Shown: positions 43,143 to 54,551 of the stretch, piece by piece
Numbering within the stretch: the first letter of the stretch is position 1
Layout of the letters: each line of letters begins with the position of its first letter
DNA from: Sipunculus nudus
Taxonomy: Eukaryota; Annelida; Sipuncula; Golfingiida; Sipunculidae
NCBI GenBank assembly: GCA_026874595.1
Contig: CM049306.1
Span: 4,972,019-5,036,018, forward strand
Direction: 5' to 3'
DNA length: 64,000 nt
Translations under genes and position numbers: made by a program
Notes under the pieces: model-generated
Told to the model about the DNA's origin: nothing
Database searches by the model: none
What the model saw: the letters and a program-made list of their open reading frames with translations, nothing else

Positions 43143-43643
43143 AACAAGGGACCCTTGGGTAAAGTTGACATTGAAGATTAAAATCTAAAATAATATCAAA
43201 TGGATATTAAGTCTAAGAGGAACAGGTAATATAGGTCATGGATGGTTGATATGATTGAGGATATTGTTGAAAATAATATTTTATGATCTGACCATATATT
43301 TCCTTATGTTGAAAATGAAGCATGTAGGCAGTTTTGTGAATATAAAATCTATACTATTACCATGCTCATTCGTTGGCTTTTTGATAAGTTGTTGACAATT
43401 CAGCAGTTTACACATTTTTCTAGTTAGATCTTATTTTCTTATTAAACCAATCTTTTTTTTATGAAAAACAGTAACGGTTGCAAAAAAGTTCCCATTCCTC
43501 TGGTGAAAGGACTTTGTGGGTGGGGGAGTGTTGATAATGATGGAAGTTCAACACTGTGTATTATATACATTTTTTATTTAAAACTTTTTATGCAGTTTCA
43601 ATAAAACTTTAGTCCACAGTGCTCAGGTGGAGGGATTTAATGG

Positions 43644-43684
<41 letters not shown>

Positions 43685-44575
43685 GGTGTTAGGGTGGTAA
43701 ATTCAAGTGCTAACAGAAAAAAATGAACATATGTCTGCATCAGATCCTATTTCTTTTATTACATCAATTTTTTTAAAGTTTATACATTTTACTACACATT
43801 TACATTATTACATATATATATGAATATTTAAGTTGATTCACAATTCTAAATTACATAAGAAACTACAGCTAATTTGGTCAGGTGACATCACATTTTGCAC
43901 AGAGGTTTTACTTTTTTTTATAAAATATATTTTTGAATTTGCAAAACAATACACATTTGAAAAAAAATTTGATTTAGAATTCACCATTCTAAATTGCACT
44001 TTTATTTATCGATGATTTGGCTCATATATGATTATGCCTCATGATGGGTTTAATTAAATTTTGAATAAATTATTTAAATGGAATTTAATTTATTTATAAA
44101 TGCTACATTACAAAAACATGGCATCTTCTGGCTTCTGGATTACTCAAGAAATGTGTTGTATATTGGAATGGAAACAGCTTAACAATTAAAGAAATACAGT
44201 TCGAAAAATGACAATTATTGCAATACACCCGGCTGGGGGGGGGGGGGGGTGAAATGAAAATAGCTGTACACCTGTCAGAGTATATACAGAGGAATGGTTG
44301 TATTAAATATGACCCATATCAAGTCAGTGGTTTTGATATTATGCAGTCTTGAAGTGTGACAATGGGTTTTTTTATAATAGAAAATTGAGATTTTTTCTTA
44401 ATATCCCGAAGGAACAAAGTCATAGTGACCTAATTTTTGGTATGGTAGGAGATTTCTATCTGTATGTTGAATTTAAGCTTTGTAGGTCCAACGGTTTCAA
44501 AAGTCTCAGTTTAACAGACTGACAAAGGACCATATTTATAGCCTAGTTGACTTATAGGCAGCTAAGCTAAAAATG
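43143..44575 (+). repeat. Dispersed element copy E4, about 1.4 kb
   Basis: It begins AACAAGGGACCCTTGGG and ends GGCAGCTAAGCTAAAAATG without a (GGAC)n tract. It contains a 38-base G-run (43646-43683) and a second G-run near 44236. Shorter than E3 and E5, with internal deletions. Confidence 0.65.
43646..43683 (+). repeat. 38-base uninterrupted G homopolymer
   Basis: The longest of many G or C runs in the window. Long G-runs readily form quadruplexes, and their length is unreliable in assemblies. Confidence 0.9.
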
Positions 44576-46880
44576 CATAGATTTGACAGTGAACTGTGTT
44601 CATGTGAGCAACTTTATTGGTTAAACATTCATACTAAACCTCACTAAGTAATTGAAATTCCTAAATTTCCTGCAGCAAACAAGACTGGTGACCTCTGACC
44701 TTATTAAATATGTGCAGATTTTACCAAGAACTGAAATCAGGTAAAATCTTTATTGGTAAATTTATAATAAATGAAGTTCCATGAAAACCCATTCCAGCCA
44801 TTCCTGGCGAGTCCTTGGGGCGCAACTAAACTCTAGTGGCCTCTGGCCTCAGTCATTGTACATGCATGGCTTTTGCAAAGATTCATACTGAGGCAAGATA
44901 CTATATCATTATTTATGTTTATTAAACATCCATAAAATTCCTGGCAAGTCATCACAGTGACACCAAAATAAGGTGATCTGTTACCTCATTCCAAAATATG
45001 CACAAGTTCTGCAAAGAATCTAAATCAGACAATATACCAGGTTGATTATTATTTATAACGAGTTTCATCAAGTTATCATATTCCTGGTCAGTTAATGTGG
45101 TGACCCCATATGAAGCCAGGCGACCCCTGACCTCATTAAATATACATGAGCCCTGGGAAGAACTGAAACCAGGGCTGAGGTTATATTATAAGGGTAAATA
45201 TTCAAAGTGCCTTTCATGACAACCCATCAAAGCCCTGACAAGTCCCTGCAGCAACACTAATGGTCAACCGATGGACACTGCTCGTACTATAATATGGCTT
45301 GTCTGAGGTAGGCATATAAAAACATTTTGGATATACACTTTATACAGTGCTTACCATGTTACTCTAACCTTCCTAAATTTTCATAAAAATTTGTTCATTC
45401 ATTTTAGATTTAAATTGCTGATAGGCTTACAGTTAAATGTTAAATTACCTCCTTAAAGAGATGATTAAGAAAAGATGAAAATATGATGCTACCAATATTG
45501 TGCAATAAATCATGCCTTATTTTTCTACAATCCAACAGGCAACAAAATTTCAGTAAAATCCATGGAGCTTTTCTGAGATTAATTATGATCTTTCATATCT
45601 TTTGTTGTTTGGTACATAAACTTTTAACCCAAAATGGCCAAATGATGGTGAAATTTAACAAATATTGGTAACATTTGATATTTAAGCAGGTTTAAATCAA
45701 GCATTTTTTATCTGAAATCACAATCGAATTCAAAAAGTTGATTCGCTAGAGATCACTATATTCTGCAAAACAAATGTTTGTTATAAGGCATTTTTTATGA
45801 CAACTGATATCAAACCACATTAAAGTACTGATTTTTTCTACATCTAACTGGCCAATTCATTAATACATGTATGCCAGTACTTGATTGACAAAATTTGATA
45901 TTTGACAAAAACAAGGAAATTGGGTCTTCTTGAGGGTGGTTGGACCATTGCAAATATTTGTGAAAATGAGCGTCATTCTTAAATGTAACTCAGCCAGTTT
46001 ATTGATTAATTTACAGACTTTTTCATAACTAAATTTTAAAACTTAAAAAAAAAAAGAAAAAGCACACAGCCAGTGCCTTTAGTAATTTATAATTATCAAT
46101 CAACTCTGATTGATAAGAAGTCAGATAGCTATCATCAAGTCTTAAGAAAATATGCAAACTGGCAAAGTCATTGATCAATGTTGAATATAGTAAGTACAGC
46201 AGGAATATACACAGTATAGAAGAATTACAACCTTAATCATCTAAAAAAATTTTTAATTTACAATTTGTTTATTTTGTGCCAATGTCACTCAAGTATCCCC
46301 TTTAGCTACCGAAGAGACTGATCAGCACTCCAATTTTGGCCATTTCTCTTATCTCATTGTCATCACTGTCAAGAGCACAATCATACATTTAACACATTTA
46401 CATACACAGATATTTGATCCTAAAAACCGAAAACAAGGAACACAACACTTTTATACCAAACCCTGGGCAGGTAAAATACTTAATATCATTATTGAAGTCT
46501 TGAAAGTGTATGATTTCATATAACTTAAAGAGTTTGTTGTTAATAACTTCCAAATATCAGTAAAATTGCCAGAACTGACCCATATGGGGGGGGGGGGGGG
46601 GGGTTCAATGAGACCGTCCGATTACAACTCATTGTTAAACGCCTGAAACGGCAATTTCAAAACAATTTCTCGTGCTTGTAAACAATACGAATGAGCACGG
46701 AATCAGGATATGTTAATAAACAACAATCCTTTAGACGTCTACTGCAAGTGTCCGCAGTTCTTTTTATCTGTTGTGCTGTGACTGCATGCACGCCCAGTAA
46801 TGGTCAGCATCTGTGAATACAAATGCGCGCAACAACTGCTGTCAACAGATCGCTCCTTCAAGGAATTCAACACATATCAA
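44576..46880. other. No recognised feature
   Basis: AT-rich sequence with an A-run near 46049 and a G-run at about 46586-46603. Short ORFs only. Phrases such as AAATTCCTGGCAAGTC recur weakly at about 44940 and 45235, which hints at an old repeat. Confidence 0.35.
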
Positions 46881-47290
46881 CCAGCAAATCTGAAAAATTC
46901 AAATCAAGACTTTCACAGAAAGCAGCTGAGCTGGGCGATTAAACGACGCTACCGTAAGTGGGAACTCGTATAGCCTTTTCGTTGAAAAATACTTTTTTTC
47001 GTCTACAAGAGAAACGACTTGCTCAATCAATGCGCGTACGACTCCTGCCGCACTCACAAACAAAAGCAATGCGACCCAACAGAGAACGTCCTCGCTGCAC
47101 TGCAGATTTAGTGGGTTTGAAGCACTGAATATAAACATCAGCTGACCAAAGACAACACACACAGCTCTTCTTTCAAAACGTATCAAATATTCTCATACAT
47201 ACCGGGTTTCTATTGATTATCATCAACGCAGTTACAATCAATGGACGTGTTTCGCTCCAGCGCTGAGTGACAGAGCGCGCACTGTTCAAA
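46620..47290. promoter_or_regulatory. CpG-richer promoter-like region
   Basis: Sequence from about 46620 to 47400 has many more CpG dinucleotides than its AT-rich surroundings (for example CGCTCCAGCGCTGAG and GAGCGCGCACTG just before 47285). It ends at AAAATGGCGG, which fits both a YY1 site and a start-codon context. It may serve genes on either strand. Confidence 0.45.
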
Positions 47291-47381
47291 ATGGCGGAGA
47301 TCGTTACCGCAAATGCGTCACCTTTCAGTAACATCCGGGTACCTTGCGAGTTTGCCGTCTCACTTGAACGAAGGATAACTG
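47291..47381 (+). CDS. Candidate first coding exon, unknown protein
   Basis: ATG lies in a strong context (AAAATGG) at the edge of a CpG-richer region. The frame gives MAEIVTANASPFSNIRVPCE then FAVSLERRIT, and a GTATTT donor follows at 47382. Without splicing the frame stops at 47405-47407 after 38 codons. The next exon was not found. Inferred from promoter context only; a 5'-UTR exon of a minus-strand gene is an alternative reading of this region. Confidence 0.35.
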
Positions 47382-47407
47382 GTATTTCTGGCCATTTGTC
47401 GGATTGA

Positions 47408-48300
47408 TTGTGATCTATAGGAGTCTCTGTTGTTACATGTTGTCCTATTAACGGTTATTTCAGCAAAAATATCAAAATGGCTTCAAATACAGCTTATGTA
47501 ATGATAATGTATATGTTCATGACGTCATCAAGTGAGATCTACTGCGTCACGAACCGGTGTAACCACACCAGGGGGCGCTTCTGTAGTATCTGCATCATGC
47601 GGGTATGGATCGAGGCCTACCATAATTTTATCTGGTTCAAGTTGCCGACACAAGCGAAACCGGTTCTTGGTTTTCGTCACATTTTATAGGTTATGATATA
47701 CGTTGAAGAAAAGTTTAATTTGGTAGAGGCCTATATAATAGCTATAGTATGTATAGATATCATATGGGCCTATAAAATCTTAGGTCCTATGTAATCTCTC
47801 ACGTCCTCTTCAGATGTTGACAGAATTATCAGAACCAGATTCAACTGATACATTTAATTCACCTTCTTTCCTCGCACTGTTGTAATCCTTTATGTGACAT
47901 AGCGGCTATTAAAACCGTAAGGTCAAAGGTCGGTTGTAGACACTATAGAAAGTGTAGGCCTACGTGTTATAATAAGCCCCTATATAACTATCAGTGCATG
48001 TGCGTACACGTGATTGTTGGACTGAATACATTGGTTAAATTCTAAATACCAATTAAGGCTTATTTTTCATCATCAAGTGCATGCAGAACTCAATTTTTAT
48101 TACATCTATTAAGAAGTTGAACCTGTGAAGATGGGGCAGTGAAAATCATAGTTGAAAATAGTCGCAGTTATTTCCCAGCCACTATTAAATCGTCTTGGGA
48201 AGGATAGGTCTATATACAGACCTTGAAAATTTTGTAGAAATCCAACTCATTTTATTAAGGCCAAGGCCTAAAAGAATTTCATACATATTTTTCTTGTGAT
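47408..48300. other. No recognised feature
   Basis: Possibly intronic to the candidate gene starting at 47291. A plus-strand ORF of 70 codons at 47477-47689 contains several Cys but has no clear splice support. Confidence 0.3.
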
Positions 48301-48310
48301 ACATACATCA

Positions 48311-48502
48311 GTGGCGGGTCCAGAAGGGGGTTTCATGCGGTTAACCCCGTTTTGGGCCGCATCAATTTTTTTTATGATTTTAACCCCCTGTTTTTGCGGC
48401 CTCGACCCCCTCCTTTCCGGACTAGGGTTGTTTTTTTAGGTTTTCTTTCAGTCTTCCTGGGTTGGACCCTCCTATTTCCAAAATCCTGGATCTGCCCCTG
48501 TT
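48311..48502. mobile_element. Small hAT-like element
   Basis: The left end CAGTGGCGGGTCCAGAAGG and right end CCTGGATCTGCCCCTG are imperfect inverted repeats of the CAGTGGCGGATCCAG type common in hAT MITEs. I see no convincing 8-bp duplication. Confidence 0.6.
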
Positions 48503-48541
48503 TACTGAAATTCATTTCACGCATTATATATAAAAAGTTGT

Positions 48542-48876
48542 AAGGCAAAAAAAAAATAAATAATTTAATAAATAAATAAATAAAAGGTACGGTTCCCATG
48601 CAGGCACCGCCCGCGTCAGTTTTAACCACCCGCATAAAATATTTTGATTTTCATCTTGTAAAGAGATAAAATTATACAATTTTGATCAGATTTCCTTATG
48701 TAGTGCTTTTACCTGTTTAGAAAAAAAATCTGTTATATTTATGCTTTTCCCTGATTATATATCATTTTTATCGAAACGTACACGAATAGGTAAAAAATGA
48801 AATATCATGTACCCGCCCGCCCTGATTTCTGAAAAAAGTGCATGAGAACCATACCCTTTTTTGCCTTATTGACAAT
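48542..48876. mobile_element. MITE related to that at 22.7 kb, reverse orientation
   Basis: It starts AAGGCAAAAAAAAAATAA and later AGGTACGGTTCCCATGCAGG, and ends GTGCATGAGAACCATACC then TTTTTTGCCTT. The interior (TTTTGATTTTCAT, CGAAACGTAC) is the reverse of the copy at 22.7-23.0 kb. Target duplication ambiguous. Confidence 0.7.
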
Positions 48877-49255
48877 AAAGAATTATCCAAACTAAGGTTC
48901 TCAACATTTTTCTGTAACAACTATTTTTATTCATTATTAGAAATATGCATTCTATGGAATGCAAGCCTCCGCCATGTGGAGGGGGGGGGAGGTATTGAGG
49001 GATTCCGTTTGTGAGATTGTGAATATTCCATGGGATTCCCTTGCTTGAGTTATGTTGTAAATTAACACACACACACGAACGGGGAAAAGATGAAACGTAT
49101 ACATACGCCTATATTTAAAATCACGCGAATAACTGTTACGTTTGTTGCTCGTTCATAATTTTTTTAATTATTGTTTCCAATAAACATTTTCATATTAGAT
49201 CACGCATTCAACTATAATGAGAAACGCGTCATTAAAAAATAGACATTTTAAAGAG

Positions 49256-49315
<60 letters not shown>

Positions 49316-49320
49316 TATAT

Positions 49321-49402
49321 ACACACATACAACCTTAATTTTACATATACACAAAGAAGGCAATGGCAATGTACCGCTGATCAGTGTATTCATGAAATAA
49401 AC

Positions 49403-49473
<71 letters not shown>

Positions 49474-49600
49474 TGAGATTATATATATTAGTAACGATGA
49501 AACAACACCTGTTCATTTCATGAATACACTGATCATTCGTACATGGCCATGCCCTTCTTTGTACAAATATCAAATTATGGTTGTGTATATGTTTGTTTGC
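49321..49600. repeat. Long hairpin (MITE-like) inside array unit 1; repeated in each unit
   Basis: The left arm ACAAAGAAGGCAATGG through TCAGTGTATTCATGAAATAA pairs with the right arm TTTCATGAATACACTGATCA through CATGGCCATGCCCTTCTTTG, about 55 bp with few mismatches and extending more weakly to about 85 bp. The loop holds the (GA)n tract and TCTGAGATTATATATATTAG. Confidence 0.85.
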
Positions 49601-49611
49601 ATCCGCAATAG

Positions 49612-49780
49612 GAATCGGTAGCGACGGTGGTCACGTTAAATGCAGCCATTGTTTTCGTGAGCTTCCGTGAAGAACTGAACACGATCAAGTGACATGCAGG
49701 ATATGCCTCAGGCTTTTGTTTAACAATGAAGTAAAACTCAAGCATCGACGGGAACACTTACATAATAACAGTATACTTTT
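49612..49780 (+). pseudogene. Zinc-finger-like exon remnant, one per array unit
   Basis: After a CCGCAATAG acceptor-like end the frame reads with GGHVKCSHCFRELP, a TGA, then RTEHDQVTCRICLRLLF and NNEVKLKHRREHLH. The second part is an exact C-X2-C-X12-H-X3-H zinc-finger spacing, and the first has its own C-X2-C. The TGA is present in all four units (copies at about 50097-50265, 50598-50766 and 51126-51294), so it predates the duplication. The only difference seen in the frame, GGT versus GGA, is synonymous. It is either a remnant of a C2H2 exon caught in the array or chance spacing. Confidence 0.45.
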
Positions 49781-49796
49781 CTTGTCATGTATTTAC

Positions 49797-49832
<36 letters not shown>

Positions 49833-49919
49833 TATATACACACATACAACCTTAATTTTACATATACACAAAGAAGGCAATGGCAATGTACCGCTGATCA
49901 GTGTATTCATGAAATAAAC

Positions 49920-49958
<39 letters not shown>

Positions 49959-50281
49959 TGAGATTATATATATTAGTAACGATGAAACAACACCTGTTCA
50001 TTTCATGAATACACTGATCATTCGTACATGGCCATGCCCTTCTTTGTACAAATATCAAATTATGGTTGTGTATATGTTTGTTTGCATCCGCAATAGGAAT
50101 CGGTAGCGACGGTGGTCACGTTAAATGCAGCCATTGTTTTCGTGAGCTTCCGTGAAGAACTGAACACGATCAAGTGACATGCAGGATATGCCTCAGGCTT
50201 TTGTTTAACAATGAAGTAAAACTCAAGCATCGACGGGAACACTTACATAATAACAGTATACTTTTCTTGTCATGTATTTAC

Positions 50282-50319
<38 letters not shown>

Positions 50320-50406
50320 TATATACACACATACAACCTTAATTTTACATATACACAAAGAAGGCAATGGCCATGTACCGCTGATCAGTGTATTCATGAA
50401 ATAAAC

Positions 50407-50445
<39 letters not shown>

Positions 50446-50782
50446 TGAGATTATATATATTAGTAACGATGAAACAACACCTGTTCATTTCATGAATACA
50501 CTGATCATTCGTACATGGCCATGCCCTTCTTTATATAATTATTTATGTACAAATATCAAATTATGGTTGTGTATATGTTTGTTTGCATCCGCAATAGGAA
50601 TCGGAAGCGACGGTGGTCACGTTAAATGCAGCCATTGTTTTCGTGAGCTTCCGTGAAGAACTGAACACGATCAAGTGACATGCAGGATATGCCTCAGGCT
50701 TTTGTTTAACAATGAAGTAAAACTCAAGCATCGACGGGAACACTTACATAATAACAGTATACTTTTCTTGTCATGTATTTAC

Positions 50783-50832
<50 letters not shown>

Positions 50833-50922
50833 TATATACACACATACAACCCTAATTATTTTACATATACACAAAGAAGGCAATGGCCATGTATCGCTGA
50901 TCAGTGTATTCATGAAATAAAC

Positions 50923-50973
<51 letters not shown>

Positions 50974-51310
50974 TGAGATTATATATATTGGTAACGATGA
51001 AACAACACCTTTTCATTTCATGAATACACTGATCATTCGTACATGGCCATGCCCTTCTTTATATAATTATTTATGTACAAATATCAAATTATGGTTGTGT
51101 ATATGTTTGTTTGCATCCGCAATAGGAATCGGAAGCGACGGTGGTCACGTTAAATGCAGCCATTGTTTTCGTGAGCTTCCGTGAAGAACTGAACACGATC
51201 AAGTGACATGCAGGATATGCCTCAGGCTTTTGTTTAACAATGAAGTAAAACTCAAGCATCGACGGGAACACTTACATAATAACAGTATACTTTTCTTGTC
51301 ATGTATTTAC

Positions 51311-51367
<57 letters not shown>

Positions 51368-51378
51368 AATATATATAT

Positions 51379-53399
51379 CGAGGCCCAGATTAGAATCTGG
51401 CCCAATTTAAAACTGGGCCAGCCCTGATCAAAATTTTGATTTGGACCGGCCCAGATCAAAATTCTAATCTGGGCCAGACCAGTTTAAAACTGGGCCAGCC
51501 CAGGTTAAAATTTTGATCTGGGCCGGTCCAGACTAAAATCCTGTGGTGAAGCCTTCAGGATTTAAATCTGGTCTGGACTGATTTGAAACTGGGCCAGCCC
51601 AGATTAGAATTTTGATTTGGGCCAGCCAAGTTAACAATCCTGTGGTGGACTGATTTTAAACTGGACCAGCTCGGATCAGAATCCTAATCTACTCCTAGGC
51701 TGGCTTCAGTTACACTATATTTAATTAGCTGGCCTTTCATCAATTCAAATAATTTGTAAAACATTGTAAGACTGTAAGTCAATAATAATTAATATTTAAT
51801 GAATTTATTTCATATTCTATGAAAATATCATTTTTTAGATCCTGTCATATTTATTTTGTAATTCCACCTCTTATGTGAAATGTCTAATATATAATTTTAA
51901 GATAATCATGTTAAACATTGGTATTTTACAGCTAAATACTACAAATATAGCTTGCAGAACATGTGCATTAATTCAACAAACTAAAACAAAATTTAATCAA
52001 TAAAGATTAATATATATGTTACTCAGTGTTAAGCTTGTGATCCAAGACCTGTAAATTCAAAATTTATTTGTTATGTTATTTATCATATATCATAAATAAG
52101 TTGGGTTTTTTTTGTCTGTGATCTGCCCCCTGTCACCCATTAAAAAATTTGCACTTATTGTAACATTGGACCTAGAACTTATAACGTACTACATATTAAG
52201 GAAAGAAGGCCCTGAAACATCTATTTAGATAGAACAGTGGGAACAATATTCACCAACTCAGCATTTTAACCATCGAAGGTAGAGAATATTTGTATTGCAG
52301 CTTTGAACTATCTTCAATTTACATTATTTATCAGTGAATATAGATTAGCTCTTTTTAAGTTATTAACTCGAAAGTGAAAACTCCACCATTTTGTCACCCA
52401 CTGATTCTGAATTAAAATTATAAATCCAATTTTCACTCATGTTCACCTCTATTTTTGAGACTGACAAATGACAACAATCATAATATTTTCTCAGCAGTGG
52501 ATTTTATGCTATTGAAAATTACAGAAATGGTATCACAAACCTCTCCCTAGCCCCATGTTAGGGCACAATGTCATGCTGATCGTCCAGATGAGCATCAAGA
52601 CTGATAAATTACTTTTGTTCACTTATAGATGGGTAAAGCTGGTATTTAATTATGCATGTATATATTTAATATTACACATGGAATTTTGATATTCAGAACA
52701 GAAAATTATCTCAGTTAAGATGAAAATTTTGATATTAAGTCAAGTAGATGTCTCAGAACTGACACATATTATAAACTGTGATTAATTATGGTAGTTGGTT
52801 TAGGTGAAGTTCAAATGTGAACTTGTCTGCTTGAAGAATAGATGGAACCAAAGAAGCACATCACATTTGTTCATTAGCTTTTTCCTCACTAAAATATTTT
52901 AAATGATCTTGTTCATTATCTGTTTTGTTCCCTTCAAAATGGTGTATCTGGAAAAAAAATGTTTACTGTATGATAAATCTGATTTAAGATGATAAAATTC
53001 AAGCTAGCCTAAGATTAGATTAGGATTCTGATCTGGTTAGGCCCAGTTTAAAATCAGTCCACCACAGGATTGTAATCTTGACTAGCCCAGATTAAAATTT
53101 TGATCTGGGCCAGCCCAATTTAAAATCAGTCCACCACAGGATAATAAACTTAACCAGCCCAGATCAAAATTCTAATCTGGGCCAGCCCAGTTTAAAATCA
53201 GTCCAGACCAGATTTAAATCCTGAAGTCTTCACCTCAGGATTTTAATCTCGACCGGCCCAGATCAAAATTTTAATCTAGGCTGGCCCAGTTTAAAACTGG
53301 TCTGGCCCAGATTAGAATTTTGATCTGGGCCGGTCCAAATCAAAATTTTGATCTGGGCTGGCCCAGTTTTAAATTGGGCCAGATTCTAATCTGGGCCTC

Positions 53400-53400
<1 letters not shown>
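51379..53400. mobile_element. 2.02-kb foldback element with ~330/398-bp inverted arms, in a TA tract
   Basis: The left arm (51379-51707) begins CGAGGCCCAGATTAGAATC and the right arm (about 53003-53400) ends with its reverse complement, ATTCTAATCTGGGCCTCG. The arms are built of short palindromic modules such as AGTTTAAAACTGGGCC and ATCAAAATTTTGATCTGGGC. The left arm lacks one module of about 68 bp bounded by CCTGTGGTGGACTGATTTTA, which explains its shorter length. Both sides are (TA)n tracts. The interior (51708-53002) is AT-rich with no ORF. No transposase. Confidence 0.9.
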
Positions 53401-53402
<2 letters not shown>

Positions 53403-53484
<82 letters not shown>

Positions 53485-53700
53485 AGAGCATAGCATATAA
53501 AAAAACATAGCTTTCGCCTCTAATAAAAAATTATTTAATTTAATTAATTTAATTTAATTTAATTTAATTTAATTTAATTTAATTTAATTTAATTTAATTT
53601 TATTTTATTTTATTTTATTTTATTTTACAGATATAATATAATTTTATATAATTTTATATAATTTTATATAATGTTGTATAATTTTATATATTATGATATA
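53403..53700. repeat. Serial microsatellites: (TA)n, (AATTT)n, (ATTTT)n, (ATAATTTTAT)n
   Basis: (TA)n spans 53403-53480, pentamers AATTT and ATTTT run from about 53526 to 53628, and a decamer-like ATATAATTTT repeat reaches 53690. Confidence 0.92.
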
Positions 53701-54550
53701 ACAAGGAAACTGTAGATTGGTTTCATAAAGATCCTTTTTTATTCATTATATATGGAGTACAGGTGGGAGAGTTCATTTGCTGCAGGGTGTCAAAACAGAT
53801 CCGTTGCAAGGGAATTGAGGAGTGCAGGGGCGCTGCTGAGTGTTAGTGATCACAGGTGACCAAGCTTAGGAGAAACTCAAAACATGTTTGATTTGCAGGT
53901 GTCACCTCTCCGCGCCCATGTTATAAAAAAAACTTGGTCTGCTAGAGTGAGGAGCAAATAATACTGATGTGGGTCATGCGAATCGATTTATTTTAAAACA
54001 TCTGCACACATAGTGATATGTGTCAGGAAAACATGATAAATTGTAAAAAAAACACACATTTAATAGTTCTAACGTCAATTTGGTGCCATTTTAAAGTATA
54101 CAATTGGGAACTGACACGAAAAATTCGTACCATGTCATTCATTAACGAGGAAGAGAGCACAAGTCGTTTGTGTGTGATGAAATAATGAAATGATTAATTG
54201 ATTAATTAGCGGCTTGGGGCTCCGATTTTACCTCAGGTGTTGTTACATTAGCTGTGTTTATATACACCGCTTCCGTCACCTATAGAAGGTTATAAAGTCT
54301 CCATAGAGTGAATGTACAGTACTACACGGGACCGCGAGCTGTGCAGGATGTAATGGTGAACTGATATATCTCGGGAACAAGAAATGAGCGTGATCAACAT
54401 GCTACTGCCCTCCTGGGCATAGAGATGACTCTTAACTAATTAAAAATAAAGTTTTATTTACAGAGGAAAATATCTCTTTGTTTAAGATATTTTCAGCCTA
54501 ACTGACATCCCCCGTCTGTTTGTCCGTTGGTGAAAGGACACAAGTCGTTA
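53701..54550. other. No recognised feature
   Basis: Non-repetitive-looking sequence with no supported ORF or splice-flanked exon. Confidence 0.35.
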
Positions 54551-54551
54551 C

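Larger units (their letters stand above)
49258..51313 (+). repeat. Tandem array of four ~500-bp composite units
   Basis: Units repeat at intervals of 485, 501 and 528 bp. Each has, in order, a (TA)n tract; TTTATATACACACATACAAC; an inverted-repeat arm; a (GA)n tract of unit-specific length (49404-49471, 49922-49956, 50409-50443, 50925-50971); the other arm; and a ~200-bp segment that is nearly invariant and zinc-finger-like. Length differences come mostly from the microsatellites. Units 3 and 4 share a TATATAATTATTTAT insertion and a GGT-to-GGA change, so they are sister copies. Confidence 0.93.

Noticed and set aside
49217-49621. ORFs with Tyr-Ile and Arg-Glu or Ser-Leu runs
   Set aside because: Translations of (TA)n and (GA)n microsatellites; not genes. 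The same applies at 57.5-57.9 kb and 39.96-40.2 kb.
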